From positions 1,116,001 through 1,180,000 of the forward strand of contig NZ_CP060782.1 in the NCBI RefSeq assembly GCF_014489515.1: 64,000 nt of DNA. Direction: 5' to 3'. Below, in pieces: positions 1 to 13,177 of this stretch; position 1 is the first letter of the stretch; each line of letters begins with the position of its first letter. A program made the translations under genes and the position numbers. Under the pieces are notes generated by a model. That model was given only the letters and a program-made list of their open reading frames with translations, searched no databases and was not told the DNA's origin. The stretch is from Sphingomonas sediminicola (lineage in GTDB: Bacteria > Pseudomonadota > Alphaproteobacteria > Sphingomonadales > Sphingomonadaceae).

Positions 1-1
1 G

Positions 2-94
2 GTGCGTCAACAAGGCCAAATCTCGACCAACAAAGGCGTGACCTGGCAGCCATTTTTCGACTTCACATATAAGCCCGTCGCAATTCCCAAATAA
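2..94 (+). CDS. C-terminal end of an unidentified protein (cut by window start)
   Basis: An open frame enters from the left edge and stops with TAA at 92-94. The visible tail is about 30 residues and ends in an aromatic stretch (WQPFFDFTYKPVAIPK). The frame is free of stops to the edge, and about 60 bases separate it from dnaE on the same strand. Too little is visible to name a family. Confidence 0.4.
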   Translation: MRQQGQISTNKGVTWQPFFDFTYKPVAIPK

Positions 95-153
95 TCTGTG
101 GAAAGCGGGGCTGCGAGCCTTCCAATCGTGCCGCGGAGCGCCATAGTTCGAGT

Positions 154-3100
154 GTGACTCAGCCGTACGTTCCGCTTCGCATCTTTTCCTCCTTCACGAT
201 GCTGGAAGGGCGATGGAGCCGAAAGTCATCGCGGAGCGCGCCGCGAAGCTGGGCTTCCCGGCCGTCGCGCTGACTGATCGCAACGGGCTCTATGCGGCCA
301 TGGCGTTTACAGAAGCCTGCGTAGCAAAGGGTGTACAGCCTATTGTTGGCGCAATGCTCGCTGTCGCCCGACCGTCCCAGATGGGAAGCGCGGTCGATTG
401 GTTGGTCCTGCTGGCGAAGGACGAGCAGGGTTATTCGAACCTCTGCCACCTGGTTTCGTCGGCCCATCTCGATCGCCCGGTCGAACTCGATCCGCACGTG
501 CCCTTCTCGGCTCTGGAAGCGATGAGCGATGGCCTCATCGCAATGACCGCAGGCTCGGAAGGCGCGCTCGCCCGGCTTCTGTCGGAAAACCAGAAGGGCA
601 AGGCAGCGACCTATCTCGATCGCCTGCACGCATGCTTTACCGATCGGCTATATGTGGAAATCATCCGCCGGAACGATCCGGTCGAGGAAGCGTCCGAGGA
701 AGCACTGATCGAGCTTGCCTACGAACGGGACCTCCCGCTCATCGCAACCAATCCAGCCGCCTATTCCGATCCAAGCTTCCACGCCGCCCACGATGCCATG
801 CTCTGCATCGCCCAGTCGGCCTACATCGAGAGCAACGATCGCCACACGTCCTCGCCGGAAGCCTGGCTCAAGGATTCAGCGGCGATGGCCGAGCTGTTCG
901 TCGACCTGCCCGAGGCCTTGGCGAACACGGCGATTGTAGCTCAGCGTTGTTCTGTCGGCGCTCCGAAGCGTAGGCCTATCCTGCCGCGGCTGTCGGATCA
1001 CGAGGACGAGCAACTTCGGGCTGACGCGCATGCGGGCCTCGATTCGCGACTGACGGGCCGGACCGACGAGGAGAAGGAAAGCTACCGCGAACGGCTCGAT
1101 TTCGAGATCGACGTCATCACCCGCATGGGGTTCGCGGGCTACTTCCTGATCGTCGCCGATTTCATCAAATGGGCGAAGGCGCACGACATCCCGGTGGGGC
1201 CGGGCCGTGGCTCTGGCGCGGGCTCGGTGGTCGCGTGGGCGCTTACGATTACCGACCTCGACCCGCTCGCGCTGAACCTGCTGTTCGAGCGATTCCTCAA
1301 TCCTGAACGCGTCTCGATGCCGGACTTCGACATCGACTTCTGCGAAACACGGCGCGACGAGGTGATCTCCTACGTCCAGCAGAAGTACGGTCGCGATAGG
1401 GTCGCGCAGATCATCACTTTCGGGCGACTGAAGGCGCGCGCGGTGCTCAAGGATACGGGGCGCGTGCTCCAGATGAGCTACGGCCATGTCGACCGGATCG
1501 CGAAGATGATCCCGAACCATCCGACCGACCCGTGGACCCTAGAACGGTCGTTGAACGGCGTCTCGGAGCTGGCGGCCGAGTACAAAGGCGATTCCGACGT
1601 ACGCCGCCTCATCGATCTTGCGATGAAACTGGAGGGCCTGCCACGCCACGCCTCCACTCACGCTGCGGGTGTGGTGATCGGCGACCGGCGCCTCGACGAC
1701 CTTGTCCCGATGTATCGCGATCCCCGGTCGGACATGCCGGTCACGCAGTTCGACATGAAATATGTCGAGGCTGCGGGCCTGGTGAAGTTCGACTTCCTCG
1801 GTCTCAAGACATTGTCCGTCCTCAAGGAGGCCGAGCGGCTGCTCGGCGAGCAGGGCGTGAGCGTCAATTTCTCGGCGCTCACCTGGGACGATGAAGAGGT
1901 CTACGAGCTCCTCCAGCGGGGCGACACCGTCGGCGTTTTCCAGCTGGAATCGGAGGGCATGCGCCGGACGCTCGCGGCCGTCCGCCCGACAAGCTTCGGC
2001 GACATCATCGCGCTCGTGTCGCTCTACCGGCCCGGCCCGATGGATAACATTCCGCTATTCGGGGACCGCAAGAACGGGCGCGCGGCGATCGAATATCCGC
2101 ACGCGATGCTCGAGGAGGTGCTCAAGGAAACGTACGGCATCTTCGTCTATCAGGAACAGGTCATGCAGGCGGCGCAGGTGCTCGCTGGCTATTCGCTCGG
2201 CGAAGCGGATCTCCTGCGCCGTGCCATGGGCAAGAAGATCCAGTCGGAGATGGACGCGCAGCGCGCCCGCTTCGTCGAAGGCTGTGCTTCGCACAACATC
2301 ACGTCGGCGAAGGCATCGGAATTGTTCGACTTGATCGACAAGTTCGCAGGCTACGGCTTCAACAAGTCGCACGCCGCCGCATACGCGCTGGTCGCCTATC
2401 ATACGGGCTGGCTGAAGGCGCATCACAGACCCGAATTCTACGCGGCGTCGATGAGCTTCGACATGACGCAGACGGACAAGCTCGCGCTGTTCGTCGAAGA
2501 CATGCGTCGAGGCGAAGTCGAGTGCTTGCCGCCTTGCATCAACGCGAGCGAGGCCGCCTTCTCCGTCGCGGACGGCAAGGTCCGCTACGCCCTCGGCGCG
2601 CTCAAGGGCGTCGGCGAAAAGGCCATGGAAGCGCTGGTGGCCGAGCGCGAGGAGAGGGGCCGTTCAAGTCGCTGGACGATTTCGCGGAACGCATCGATCC
2701 GCGCCTTCTCAATCGCCGGCAGATCGAGAGCCTTGCGGCCGCTGGCGCATTCGACGCCATCGCTCCTGACCGCGCGGCCGTCTTTGCATCTGCCGAGACC
2801 ATCCTTGCTCACGCGGCTAGCGCCGCGGAACAGCGCACGAGCGGTCAGCACGGTTTGTTCGGAGGCAGCCAGGCCTCGGTCGCCCCGATCCGACTCGCCA
2901 AGGTCGAGCAATGGTCGCTTGCGCAGCGAATGGCGGCCGAGCGGGATTCCTTCGGCTTTTACTTCTCCGCCCATCCCGTCGACGCGCACCGCCACCTGCT
3001 GGAAGCGAACAAGGCGAAGACCTTTGCGCAGCTCGCCGATATCCCGATGCCGGCGGAAGGTCGCGCGGGCGCGGTCATGGCGGGCCTCGTCGAGGAAGCG

Positions 3101-3589
3101 CGCTGGCGGACGTCTGCGAAGGGCCGCCGCTACCTCATGGCCACTTTGAGCGACTCGTCCGGCCAGTTCCAGGCCAGCATTTTTGACGATGAAGCCAGCG
3201 CCGCCATCGAGGCTGCAGCCCGCGCCGGAACGTGCGGCCTACTGACGGTAGAACTCGACAAGCGTCCCGGAGACGAAATTCCTCGGGTGGCGATCAAGCG
3301 ATTCCAGCCGCTGGAGGGTCTTGCCAAGCGGACTCGTCTGCAGATGGAAGTGCGGGTCTCTTCGCCCCTGCTAGTGCCTGCGATCGCGCATGAGCTTGCC
3401 GGAGCGCATGGCGGAGGCGGAGTCGTTCGCCTGCTGCTCCCTCTTTCAAAGGGCGGAGAAGCAGTGGTGATCGCTGGCCGCGATTTCGCGCTCGACGCCG
3501 AGCTCCAGGCACGCATCCAGCGAATTACCGGCGAGGGGAGTGTCGACCTTTCCGTTCAGGAACCGCCGAGACTCGCCCTCGTCGGCTAG
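154..3589 (+). CDS. dnaE: DNA polymerase III subunit alpha (two frameshifts)
   Basis: Catalytic subunit of the replicative polymerase. An N-terminal PHP domain is followed by the polymerase core with the glycine-rich GPGRGSGAGS, the catalytic PDFDIDF (about residue 388) and the third aspartate in VKFDFLGLKTL (about 543). The C-terminal OB region follows. I start at GTG 154 because it restores the conserved opening VPLRIFSSFTMLEG. The first ATG (213) lies after a frameshift at the GGG of 208-210 and would lose the start of the PHP domain. A second break lies in the G run at 2656-2659. Each is repaired by one extra G. The repaired length, about 1145 residues, suits the family. The essential function makes real inactivation very unlikely. 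Confidence 0.93.
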
Positions 3590-3592
3590 TCT

Positions 3593-4264
3593 TCACGCCA
3601 TCCAGAAACCGTCGGCGTTCACCAGGCCGGTAACCTTGGCGTTCTGCTCGTCAGTCATGCTCTGCTTGAAGGATGGAAAGACCTCTTCTTCCTCCATGTG
3701 CGCATGCTTGGAAACCAGTGCTCGGAACTCCCGGACCTTTTCAAGCCAGTTCGGAGCCTCGGGCCCCATGTTCTTCAGTTCGTAAATGAAAGTCTTGATG
3801 TAGCCGTGCTCGCCTTCGAGTTCGTCCGCATTGACAGCCATGTTCGCCTCGCGGAGCGCCGGATAGACGACCATCTCTTCCTGGTGCGCATGTTTGTCGA
3901 GCGCATGGGTAAGCTTCATTAGAAGCATGCTGCGCTTCCAGGTCTGCGTTTCGTCGGTTTCGAGCATCTTGTCGAAGATGCCGAGCGCCACCTCATGTTC
4001 CGCGGCGAGGATCTGGTCCCAATCGCCGGCAGCCGCTTCAAGGCCCTGCATCAGGAACTTGCGGCCGTAGTTGGCTGCAAAGCCGATCGCTGCACCGGCG
4101 AATGCAGCGCCCAGCAGTGGGCCAGCGTTGTCGGTCCATGAAAAGGCGCTTCGGTTGATGGCGGTGCGATTTCTCGACTGGGTCCGGCCGTTCTCGCTTC
4201 CACCCGATCCGCCGCTTGCGGAACGATTGCTGGATGAGGATCGACTCTGAGTACGTGTAGCCAT
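3593..4264 (-). CDS. Hemerythrin-like domain protein
   Basis: A 223-residue protein. A Ser/Arg/Gly-rich basic N-terminus (about 1-45) is followed by a short hydrophobic, small-residue segment (about 50-70, GAAFAGAAIGFAA). Then comes a four-helix hemerythrin region with the expected His/Glu ligand pattern: EHEVALGIF, HAHQEEMVVYP, EGEHGYIKTFI and HAHMEEEEVFP. Such proteins bind a di-iron centre and sense or store oxygen, NO or iron; the exact role is open. The ATG at 4264 is chosen because GGAGGA sits just upstream. A well-placed EcfG-type promoter precedes it, suggesting general stress control. The gene runs tail-to-tail with dnaE, 3 bases apart. Confidence 0.85.
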   Translation of the reverse strand: MATRTQSRSSSSNRSASGGSGGSENGRTQSRNRTAINRSAFSWTDNAGPLLGAAFAGAAIGFAANYGRKFLMQGLEAAAGDWDQILAAEHEVALGIFDKMLETDETQTWKRSMLLMKLTHALDKHAHQEEMVVYPALREANMAVNADELEGEHGYIKTFIYELKNMGPEAPNWLEKVREFRALVSKHAHMEEEEVFPSFKQSMTDEQNAKVTGLVNADGFWMA

Positions 4265-4295
4265 CACATGTCCTCCGTTTTGGGTTCGCGGCATG

Positions 4296-4321
4296 AACGG
4301 AGGGCTACAGCCCGGCGTTCC
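4296..4321 (-). promoter_or_regulatory. Candidate EcfG (general stress response) promoter
   Basis: On the minus strand GGAAC and CGTT are separated by 17 bases, the classic alphaproteobacterial EcfG pattern. The -10 element ends about 31 bases before the hemerythrin start codon, a normal promoter distance. It is a sequence match only. Confidence 0.55.
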
Positions 4322-4360
4322 TCTGCCGAACGCAAAAGGCCAGGCGATCAACGAATTAAG

Positions 4361-5355
4361 CTACTGACCGACCGGCGGAGGCGGGGCTTCCACGTTCCCT
4401 GGCTCGGGAGGCGTCGCCTGGTTTGCCACGGACTGCGTTTCTGAAGCCGGTGAGAGCTGGTTTGTGGCCAGGGGCTCTTGCGACTCAGGTGGCAGTTCGT
4501 CGACCGCTTCATTTAGCGGAGGAAGCGGCTTCGCGCTCTCGAATTCCTCGCCCGGAAGTTGCTTCTGCGGCTTCGCGGTGGCCGGCGGCGTCTTTTCCTT
4601 CGGTGGTATGATGTCCTGATAAACGCAGGCGTCGAGGCCATCGCGTGCGACGATGCTGATCCGTGAGCTTATCGAATTCCCGTAGCGTCTGGTGAAGCCC
4701 TTTGGAGCGACCGCGCCGCGCTTCTTCGGCAGCGGAAGGACGGCCGCGATCCGTGCAGCCTCGGTCCGGCTCATCGCGCTAGCGTCATGATCGAAGTAGC
4801 GCTGCGACCCCGCGTTAACTCCGTAGGTGCCGATCCCGGTCTCGGCGAGGTTGAGATAGACCTCCATGATCCGGCGCTTTGGCCAGAGATTTTCCATCAG
4901 CAGCGTGAACCAAGCTTCCAGGCCTTTGCGGAAATAGCCGCCGCCCTGCCAGAGGAAGGCGTTCTTCGCGGTCTGTTGGCTGATCGTCGAGCCGCCCGAA
5001 TCCGGCCCCCGGATGCGTTGCGTTTCATAGCATCTTCAATGGCTTCGACGTCGAACCCATTATGCGAACAGAACTTGCTGTCTTCAGCACCGATAGCTGC
5101 GCGAACCATGTCGCGGTCAATCTCTTCGATGCTCATCCAGTCGCGAGTGGCGCCGCGACCTGCGACCAGGTCGCCGAGCATGGTGGCCGTGATCGGCGGG
5201 TTCACGAACCGGTAGGCGAGAACCCAAAGCACCGAGCCGATCACGAAAATCAGCACCAGTTTGACGATGAATCCGACAATGCGTCCGAACGGGGAGCGCT
5301 TGCTCGTACGCCTGCGCTTGTAGCGGGGAATATTCGACTTCGGTCGTCTCGCCAT
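4361..5355 (-). CDS. mtgA: Monofunctional biosynthetic peptidoglycan transglycosylase (one frameshift)
   Basis: GT51 glycosyltransferase that polymerises lipid II into glycan strands at the inner membrane. A basic N-terminus is followed by one membrane anchor (about 28-48). The catalytic motif region EDSKFCSHNGFD comes next, then, after repair, GGSTISQQTAKN and the RIMEVYLNLAETG block. One G is missing in the run read as CCC at 4995-4997 on the plus strand; adding it joins the two halves. After the catalytic domain there is a Pro/Glu-rich tail of roughly 85 residues with no predicted fold, longer than usual for MtgA. The gene lies 9 bases downstream of the TPR gene and may be cotranscribed with it. 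Confidence 0.9.
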
Positions 5356-5364
5356 TTGCAGCGC

Positions 5365-6926
5365 CTAGCGGGCGTCCGAGCGCGCCTCAAGCTTGGACAA
5401 CAACGTCAGGGTTCCCGGATCTTTGGGGCGGTACTTCAGTGCCGCTGCGGCTTCGCGGCGCGCCCAGCCACGTCATTCTGCTGCAACAAGGCGAGCGCCA
5501 AGTCCCGGCGAACCGGATAGTGCCATGCTGGAGGGTCCGAGACAGACGAGAAATCGTTGCTTTCCTGCATTTCTGCGGCTTGCGCGAAAGCAATTTCCGC
5601 TTCGTCGGGGCGGCCCGCCATCATCGCTGCCCGGCCGGCGAGGACATTCCGGGCGATGTACGTCATTGTTTGCGCCTGGAGCGAGCCGTCATCCTTGCTT
5701 AGCTCTCCGGAGACGCCACGGATCGCGGCCGCTTCCTTGCGGAGACCATCAATGTTGTTCAGCTTGGCGAATGCCTCGCCACGCGCGTAATGCCAGGCCG
5801 CGTTGAGGAAAGGTAGCTTGGGCTCTGGCAAGGCCAGGACCTCCTTTGGCTCGGCAAAGCGCGCCAGTGCGTAATAGCCGTTGCCCGAGATCATTTGGCT
5901 GTACGGCCCACCTTCCTTCTGGACTTGCGCCCGGGCGACCAGTGGTCTGCCCAACCGCAGTCCGATATCCGCATCGCCCGCCTCGAGCGCTCCTCCAAGC
6001 CCGAATGTCACGTTGTGCGAGTGATAGGGCAGTCCCCACACGCCAGCAGGCTCGGGCAGGCCGAGTCTCTTGGCATTGTCGATTCCGATCTCGACGGCGC
6101 GCATGTTTGCCTTGGCCGCATCCTCGTATCGGCCGACCCAGTAATAGGTGTGCGAGGGCATGTGGACGAGATGACTGGCGTTCGGTGCCAGAGCTGCAAG
6201 CTTGTCCGCATAAGGCTCCGCCAGCTCCGGGTGCCCGGCAATTTCGGTCGCGTGAATGTAGAAATGGATTGCCGGGGTATCGTCCGGTTTGCGCTTCAGG
6301 ACTCCTTCGAGAAGCGGGATCGCCAGCCCGGCATTGAGCTTCCAGTCTTCGTCGGTCTCGGCGTGCGTCATCAGCCAGGCGTCCGCGGCGATCACCGCGA
6401 TTTCATTGTCGTCCGGGTATTTGCTCGCGAGCGCGGCCATCGCCTTTGCGAAATGGAGGTCGCCATCCTTGCCGCCGCCACCATTCTTGTATCGCAGTTG
6501 CAGAGCATGAATGAGCGCTCTCTCGCGCTCGGTGCCGTGGTCCTTCGCGAGTTCGGCGGCCTTGTCGGCCAATTCCTTAAGCTTCGCGACCTCGTCCTCG
6601 GTCTTGTTGAAGTTGATCGTCGGCCCGTCGGCCCATGCCTCACCCCACAGGCACATCGCGCACTTCGGGTCGAGCTGCACCGCTTCCTGCATCGCCTCGA
6701 CCGCAGCCTTGTGCGCGAAGGCATGGGCGAGCTGCATTCCGTTGTCGAAGAAGGCTTGCGCCTGGCGATTAGCCGTTGAGATCGGAAAGCCTCCGGAGCC
6801 GTAACCTTCCAGCAGGACAGTCTGTTTGGCCGTTGCTTCTTTCATGGAATGGCCCTGGTGTATGTCCATCTGGGCAAGGGCCGGCGCCGAGGCAGCCGTC
6901 AGGAACGCGAGCGCGTAATATCTCAT
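5365..6926 (-). CDS. Secreted TPR-repeat protein, unknown function (one frameshift)
   Basis: About 520 residues after repair. A clear signal peptide (MRYYALAFLTAASAPALA) is followed by helical repeats typical of tetratricopeptide proteins, for example around HTYYWVGRYEDAAKANMRAV. The start at 6926 follows GGGAG. Near the C-terminus a missing G (CCC at 5463-5465 on the plus strand) ends the frame early. With the base restored the protein runs on as a normal repeat, RPKDPGTLTLLSKLEARSD, to a stop at 5365. Probably periplasmic. TPRs mediate protein contacts, but the partner cannot be read from here. Confidence 0.75.
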
Positions 6927-6975
6927 CGAGCAAATCTCCCGCGGGAAAGCTAGCACTCGGCAGTGCGCTGTCTAG

Positions 6976-9675
<2,700 letters not shown>

Positions 9676-9679
<4 letters not shown>

Positions 9680-10122
9680 TCGACACCGCAGCCAGCGAAC
9701 CGCTTACGCTCGACGGTTCGTGCCACTGCGGCGCGGTGAAGTTCACAACGACACTGCCGTTCGGTTTTTCTTCCGCGAGGCGCTGCACCTGCAGTATCTG
9801 CCGGATGCGCGGCGCGATCGCGGTGACGTCAACGGACGAGCATTTCCGGATCACCGAGGGTGAGGAGAAGCTCGCGACCTATCGCTTCAACACGAAGACT
9901 GCCGAGCATCACTTCTGCACCACCTGCGGGATCTACACGCACCACAAGCGGCGCTCGAGCCCAGACCAGCTCGGGGTCAATGTGGCTTGCCTCGAAGGTG
10001 TCTCGCCATTCGATTTTGCCGAGGTAGTGGTCTTCGACGGGCAACGGCATCCTGGCGATAATCCGGAGCACAGGACCTACACGGCGGGCGTGCTCCGCTT
10101 CGAGCCGGTGTCGGAAGCCTAA
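9676..10122 (+). CDS. GFA/CENP-V family zinc protein
   Basis: A 148-residue protein of the glutathione-dependent formaldehyde-activating enzyme fold. The two zinc sites are visible: Cys16 and Cys18 (CHCG), Cys37, Cys39 and Cys42 (CTCSIC), and Cys81 and Cys84 (CTTCG). Members were first linked to S-hydroxymethylglutathione formation, but most remain of unknown substrate. It is translationally coupled to alaS by a 4-base GTGA overlap, which suggests shared transcription rather than shared function. It meets the antiporter gene tail-to-tail. Confidence 0.85.
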
Positions 10123-11871
10123 CCGGCATCACGTAGCCGCCGGCGGCCGAGACGTGGTTCCGCTTCCATTTCCGCCTGGGCCATGATCTCGGAGCGAAGT
10201 TCCGACCGTTTCTCGTGGATGCTGGCGATCACCGGTCCCATCGCCACGCCGATGTCGACAAGCACGGCTTCGGAGAGCTGAAGCGAGGCCTCCAGCGTTT
10301 CGGGCACTGCATCGGTCACGCCGGCCTCGTAGAGCTTGGCCGCATGATCCGTGTCCCTTGCTCGGGCTATGATGGCCAGCTGCGGGAACGAGTTTCGGAG
10401 GCGGCGGGCGAGGCGCGCCACGAGCACCGGATCGTCCATGGTCAGCACGAGCGCCGCCGCGTGGCCGAGGTGGAGCTTTTCGACCAGCTCGCTTCGGGCG
10501 ACATCACCGAACAGGATCGTATAGCCTCCTTCTCGTGAGGCCATGACATTGTCGATGTCGCTGTCGACCGCGAGATAGGGGCGTCCGTGCTCGCGCAGCA
10601 TGTCGGCGACCATTCTGCCGACCCGGCCGAACCCGAAGATGATCGTGCGACCCTTTGCGGCTTCATTGTCAGGCATATCCATCGCCTGCGGATCGACCCG
10701 TCTTGCCGCGAGACGACCGAGTTTTGCGAGCAAGGGGTTATGGTGAGTCCGACGGCCGTCGCCGCCTGCCAGAAGGTTGCCGTATCCTGTGCGACAACGC
10801 CGGTTGCGGCGGCTGCTCCGAGGAGGATGAGCGTCGTTTCCGACGGTGAAGCCATCAGGAGGCCGGTTTCCGCCGCGACGCCCTCTCGCGAGCCACTGAG
10901 GCGAAGCAATGTGCCGGTGACCAGCGCTTTGACCAACAGTACACCTGCCAGCGCCACGAGCAGCTCCGGCCAGATTTGAGCCAGCTGGCGGAAATCAATG
11001 CGCATACCGACGGTGATCAGGAAGATGCCGAGAGCGAGGCCGCGGAATGGCGCGGTCACCACTTCGACCTCGCTTCGATATTCGGTTTCGGCGATCAGGA
11101 CGCCTGCGATGAGCGCGCCGAGAATCGGCGAAAGGCCGACGGCGCCCGTCGCGATGCTGGCGAGAATGACGACCAACAAGCTGACGGCGAGGAAGAGTTC
11201 AGGGCTCTTGGTGCGCGCTGCCTGTGCAAAAAGCGCCGGAAGGACCAGCCGTCCAATCAGCAAGAGGCCCGCGATGACGAGTGCGCCCTTCCAAACAACA
11301 TCCACCAGTCCGGAAGCTGCGCCGGCTGCGGCTGTTCCGAAGAGGAACAGCAAGGGACGAGGGCGAGGTCCTCGAACAGCAGCATGGCGAGCGCCGCGCG
11401 CCCGACTGGGCTGGTCGTCCCGGCGATCGGCAAGACCAGTGCTGTTGATGACATGGCCAGCGCAAACCCAAGGGAGGCAGCGCTCGCCGCGGGCTGACCC
11501 ATCACGTACAAAGCTCCGCCGATCAGGACGGCGCTACCGATCAGCTCCGCGGCGCCGATGCCAAACACCATCTTCCGCATGGCGACCAGTCGCCTGAAAC
11601 TCAGTTCAAGCCCGATCGCGAACAGGAGGAGGATAATGCCCAGTTCCGCGAACGGATCGATCGCTTCGGGAGTGGAAATAGTAAGGTAATTCAGCCACGG
11701 GATTTCGTCGGTCAGCCCACCCAAACCGGCGGGACCGACGATCATTCCGACCATGATGAACCCGATGACCGGCGTGATGCGGAGTCGGGCGAAGGCCGGG
11801 ATGACGATTCCGGCCGCACCCAGGATGACTAAGGCATCACTGTAACCGGAAGTGCCGAATTCGCCTGCCAT
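10119..11871 (-). CDS. Kef-type monovalent cation/proton antiporter (two frameshifts)
   Basis: About 584 residues after repair. The CPA2 exchanger domain fills roughly residues 1-390 with a dozen hydrophobic helices, including ITPVIGFIMVGMIVGP and a LLLFAIGLELSF segment. It is followed by a TrkA-N (RCK) nucleotide-binding domain with GFGRVGRMVADML. Such proteins exchange K+ or Na+ for protons and are gated by nucleotides or glutathione. Breaks lie in the G runs at 10734-10737 and 11353-11355; one base each restores VPLLFLFG and TPLLAKLG. No TrkA-C domain is seen. It is divergent from the monooxygenase gene. Confidence 0.88.
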
Positions 11872-11956
11872 GCCGGCTTTAGAGCAGGTGCCCGAGAATC
11901 TGTCACCCTGCCGGGTAGCGCTGACTTGAGCGCGCAAGGGCTGTAAGCGCGACCGC

Positions 11957-13177
11957 ATGACGTCAGAGCGTGATGCAGACCTAATCGTCGTCGGCGGAGG
12001 GCCGGCGGGCGTGATGGCGGGTCTGCTCTTCGCCCGCGCGGGCTGCAATGTCCGCATTTTCGAGAAGCATGCGGATTTCTTCCGCGATTTTCGTGGAGAC
12101 ACCGTCCACCCGTCGACGATGGAGATCCTCGACCAACTCGGGATGCTTCAGCGATTTCTTCATCGGCCACACAACAAAGTCGATCGGGCGGAACTGCGCC
12201 TCGCCGGGCGGGAGTGGACGATCGGCGATCTGTCGCACCTCCACACCCCGGCGCCGTTCATTGCAATGATGCCGCAGTGGGAGTTCCTCGATTTCTTGCG
12301 AGTCGAGGGGAAAGCCTTCCCCGGGTTTTATATCGAGATGGAGTCTCCTGTTGAGAGCTTCATCGAAAAAGAAGGCAAGGTCCTCGGTGTCCGGATGAAG
12401 GACGGGCGCGACGTCATCGCTCCACTAACGATCGCTGCCGATGGGCGGGATTCGATCGTTCGCGGAAAGCTTCCGCTGGAGGATCTTGGGGCGCCGATGG
12501 ATGTCTTCTGGTTTCGTGTCGCCAAGCCGAGGCAGGAGATAGGAGGACTCCGCGGGAACGTCGAACGGGGCAGGCTTCTCGTGATGATCGATCGCGGCGA
12601 TTATTGGCAATGCGCCTTCCTGATCCCGAAGGGTGCTGCCGAGGCCTACCAAAAGCGAGGAATCGACGCGATCCGGGAGGAAGTAGCCGCAGCCGCCCCA
12701 TCGGACCTTGACCTGGCAGAGCTCGACGAGATTTCCGACCTTCACCTGCTGACCGTGAAGCTCGACAGGCTGACGACCTGGCACAAGCCGGGCCTGCTCG
12801 CCATCGGCGATGCAGCTCACGCGATGTCGCCAATCGGCGGAATTGGCATCAACCTGGCGGTTCAGGACGCTGTAGCGGCGGCAAACGCGCTTGCTGGACC
12901 CTTGGCCAGTGGAGAAAGTCTGGATCCGCTGCTTGCCAGGGTGCAGGAGCGCCGAATGTTTCCGACCCGCGTCATCCAGGGCGGACAGAAGCTAGCGCAG
13001 GACCGAATCATCGGCCGCCTGCTTCAGGGCACAGAGCCCATTCGTCAGGCGCCTTTGATTATTCGGCTGTTCGATCGCTTTCCGTTGCTCCGGCGCATTC
13101 CGGGTCGGATCGTCGGGCTCGGCGTCAGGCGCGAGCGGGTTCAGTCGCCTGCGGCGCCTTCTCCCACGAAGCCATAG
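11957..13177 (+). CDS. FAD-dependent (group A type) monooxygenase
   Basis: A 406-residue flavoprotein. The N-terminal dinucleotide motif is [10 protein letters not shown] (about 13-22). The AADGRDS motif lies near 160, and the second FAD motif is [18 protein letters not shown] near 280. This layout is that of aromatic hydroxylases and UbiH-like enzymes, which insert one oxygen atom using NAD(P)H. The substrate cannot be inferred and no catabolic genes lie nearby. The last 53 bases overlap the convergent icd gene, which is plausible because the conserved part ends earlier. Confidence 0.82.
   Translation: MTSERDADLIVVGGGPAGVMAGLLFARAGCNVRIFEKHADFFRDFRGDTVHPSTMEILDQLGMLQRFLHRPHNKVDRAELRLAGREWTIGDLSHLHTPAPFIAMMPQWEFLDFLRVEGKAFPGFYIEMESPVESFIEKEGKVLGVRMKDGRDVIAPLTIAADGRDSIVRGKLPLEDLGAPMDVFWFRVAKPRQEIGGLRGNVERGRLLVMIDRGDYWQCAFLIPKGAAEAYQKRGIDAIREEVAAAAPSDLDLAELDEISDLHLLTVKLDRLTTWHKPGLLAIGDAAHAMSPIGGIGINLAVQDAVAAANALAGPLASGESLDPLLARVQERRMFPTRVIQGGQKLAQDRIIGRLLQGTEPIRQAPLIIRLFDRFPLLRRIPGRIVGLGVRRERVQSPAAPSPTKP

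Noticed and set aside
876-1520. A 214-codon frame antisense to dnaE
   Set aside because: Shadow of the polymerase core. Composition is Arg/Asp/His-rich as in other shadows here.
13125-13177. A 53-base convergent overlap between the monooxygenase and icd as a sign of a broken gene
   Set aside because: The conserved part of the monooxygenase ends before the overlap and icd has its normal C-terminus. A short convergent overlap is acceptable.
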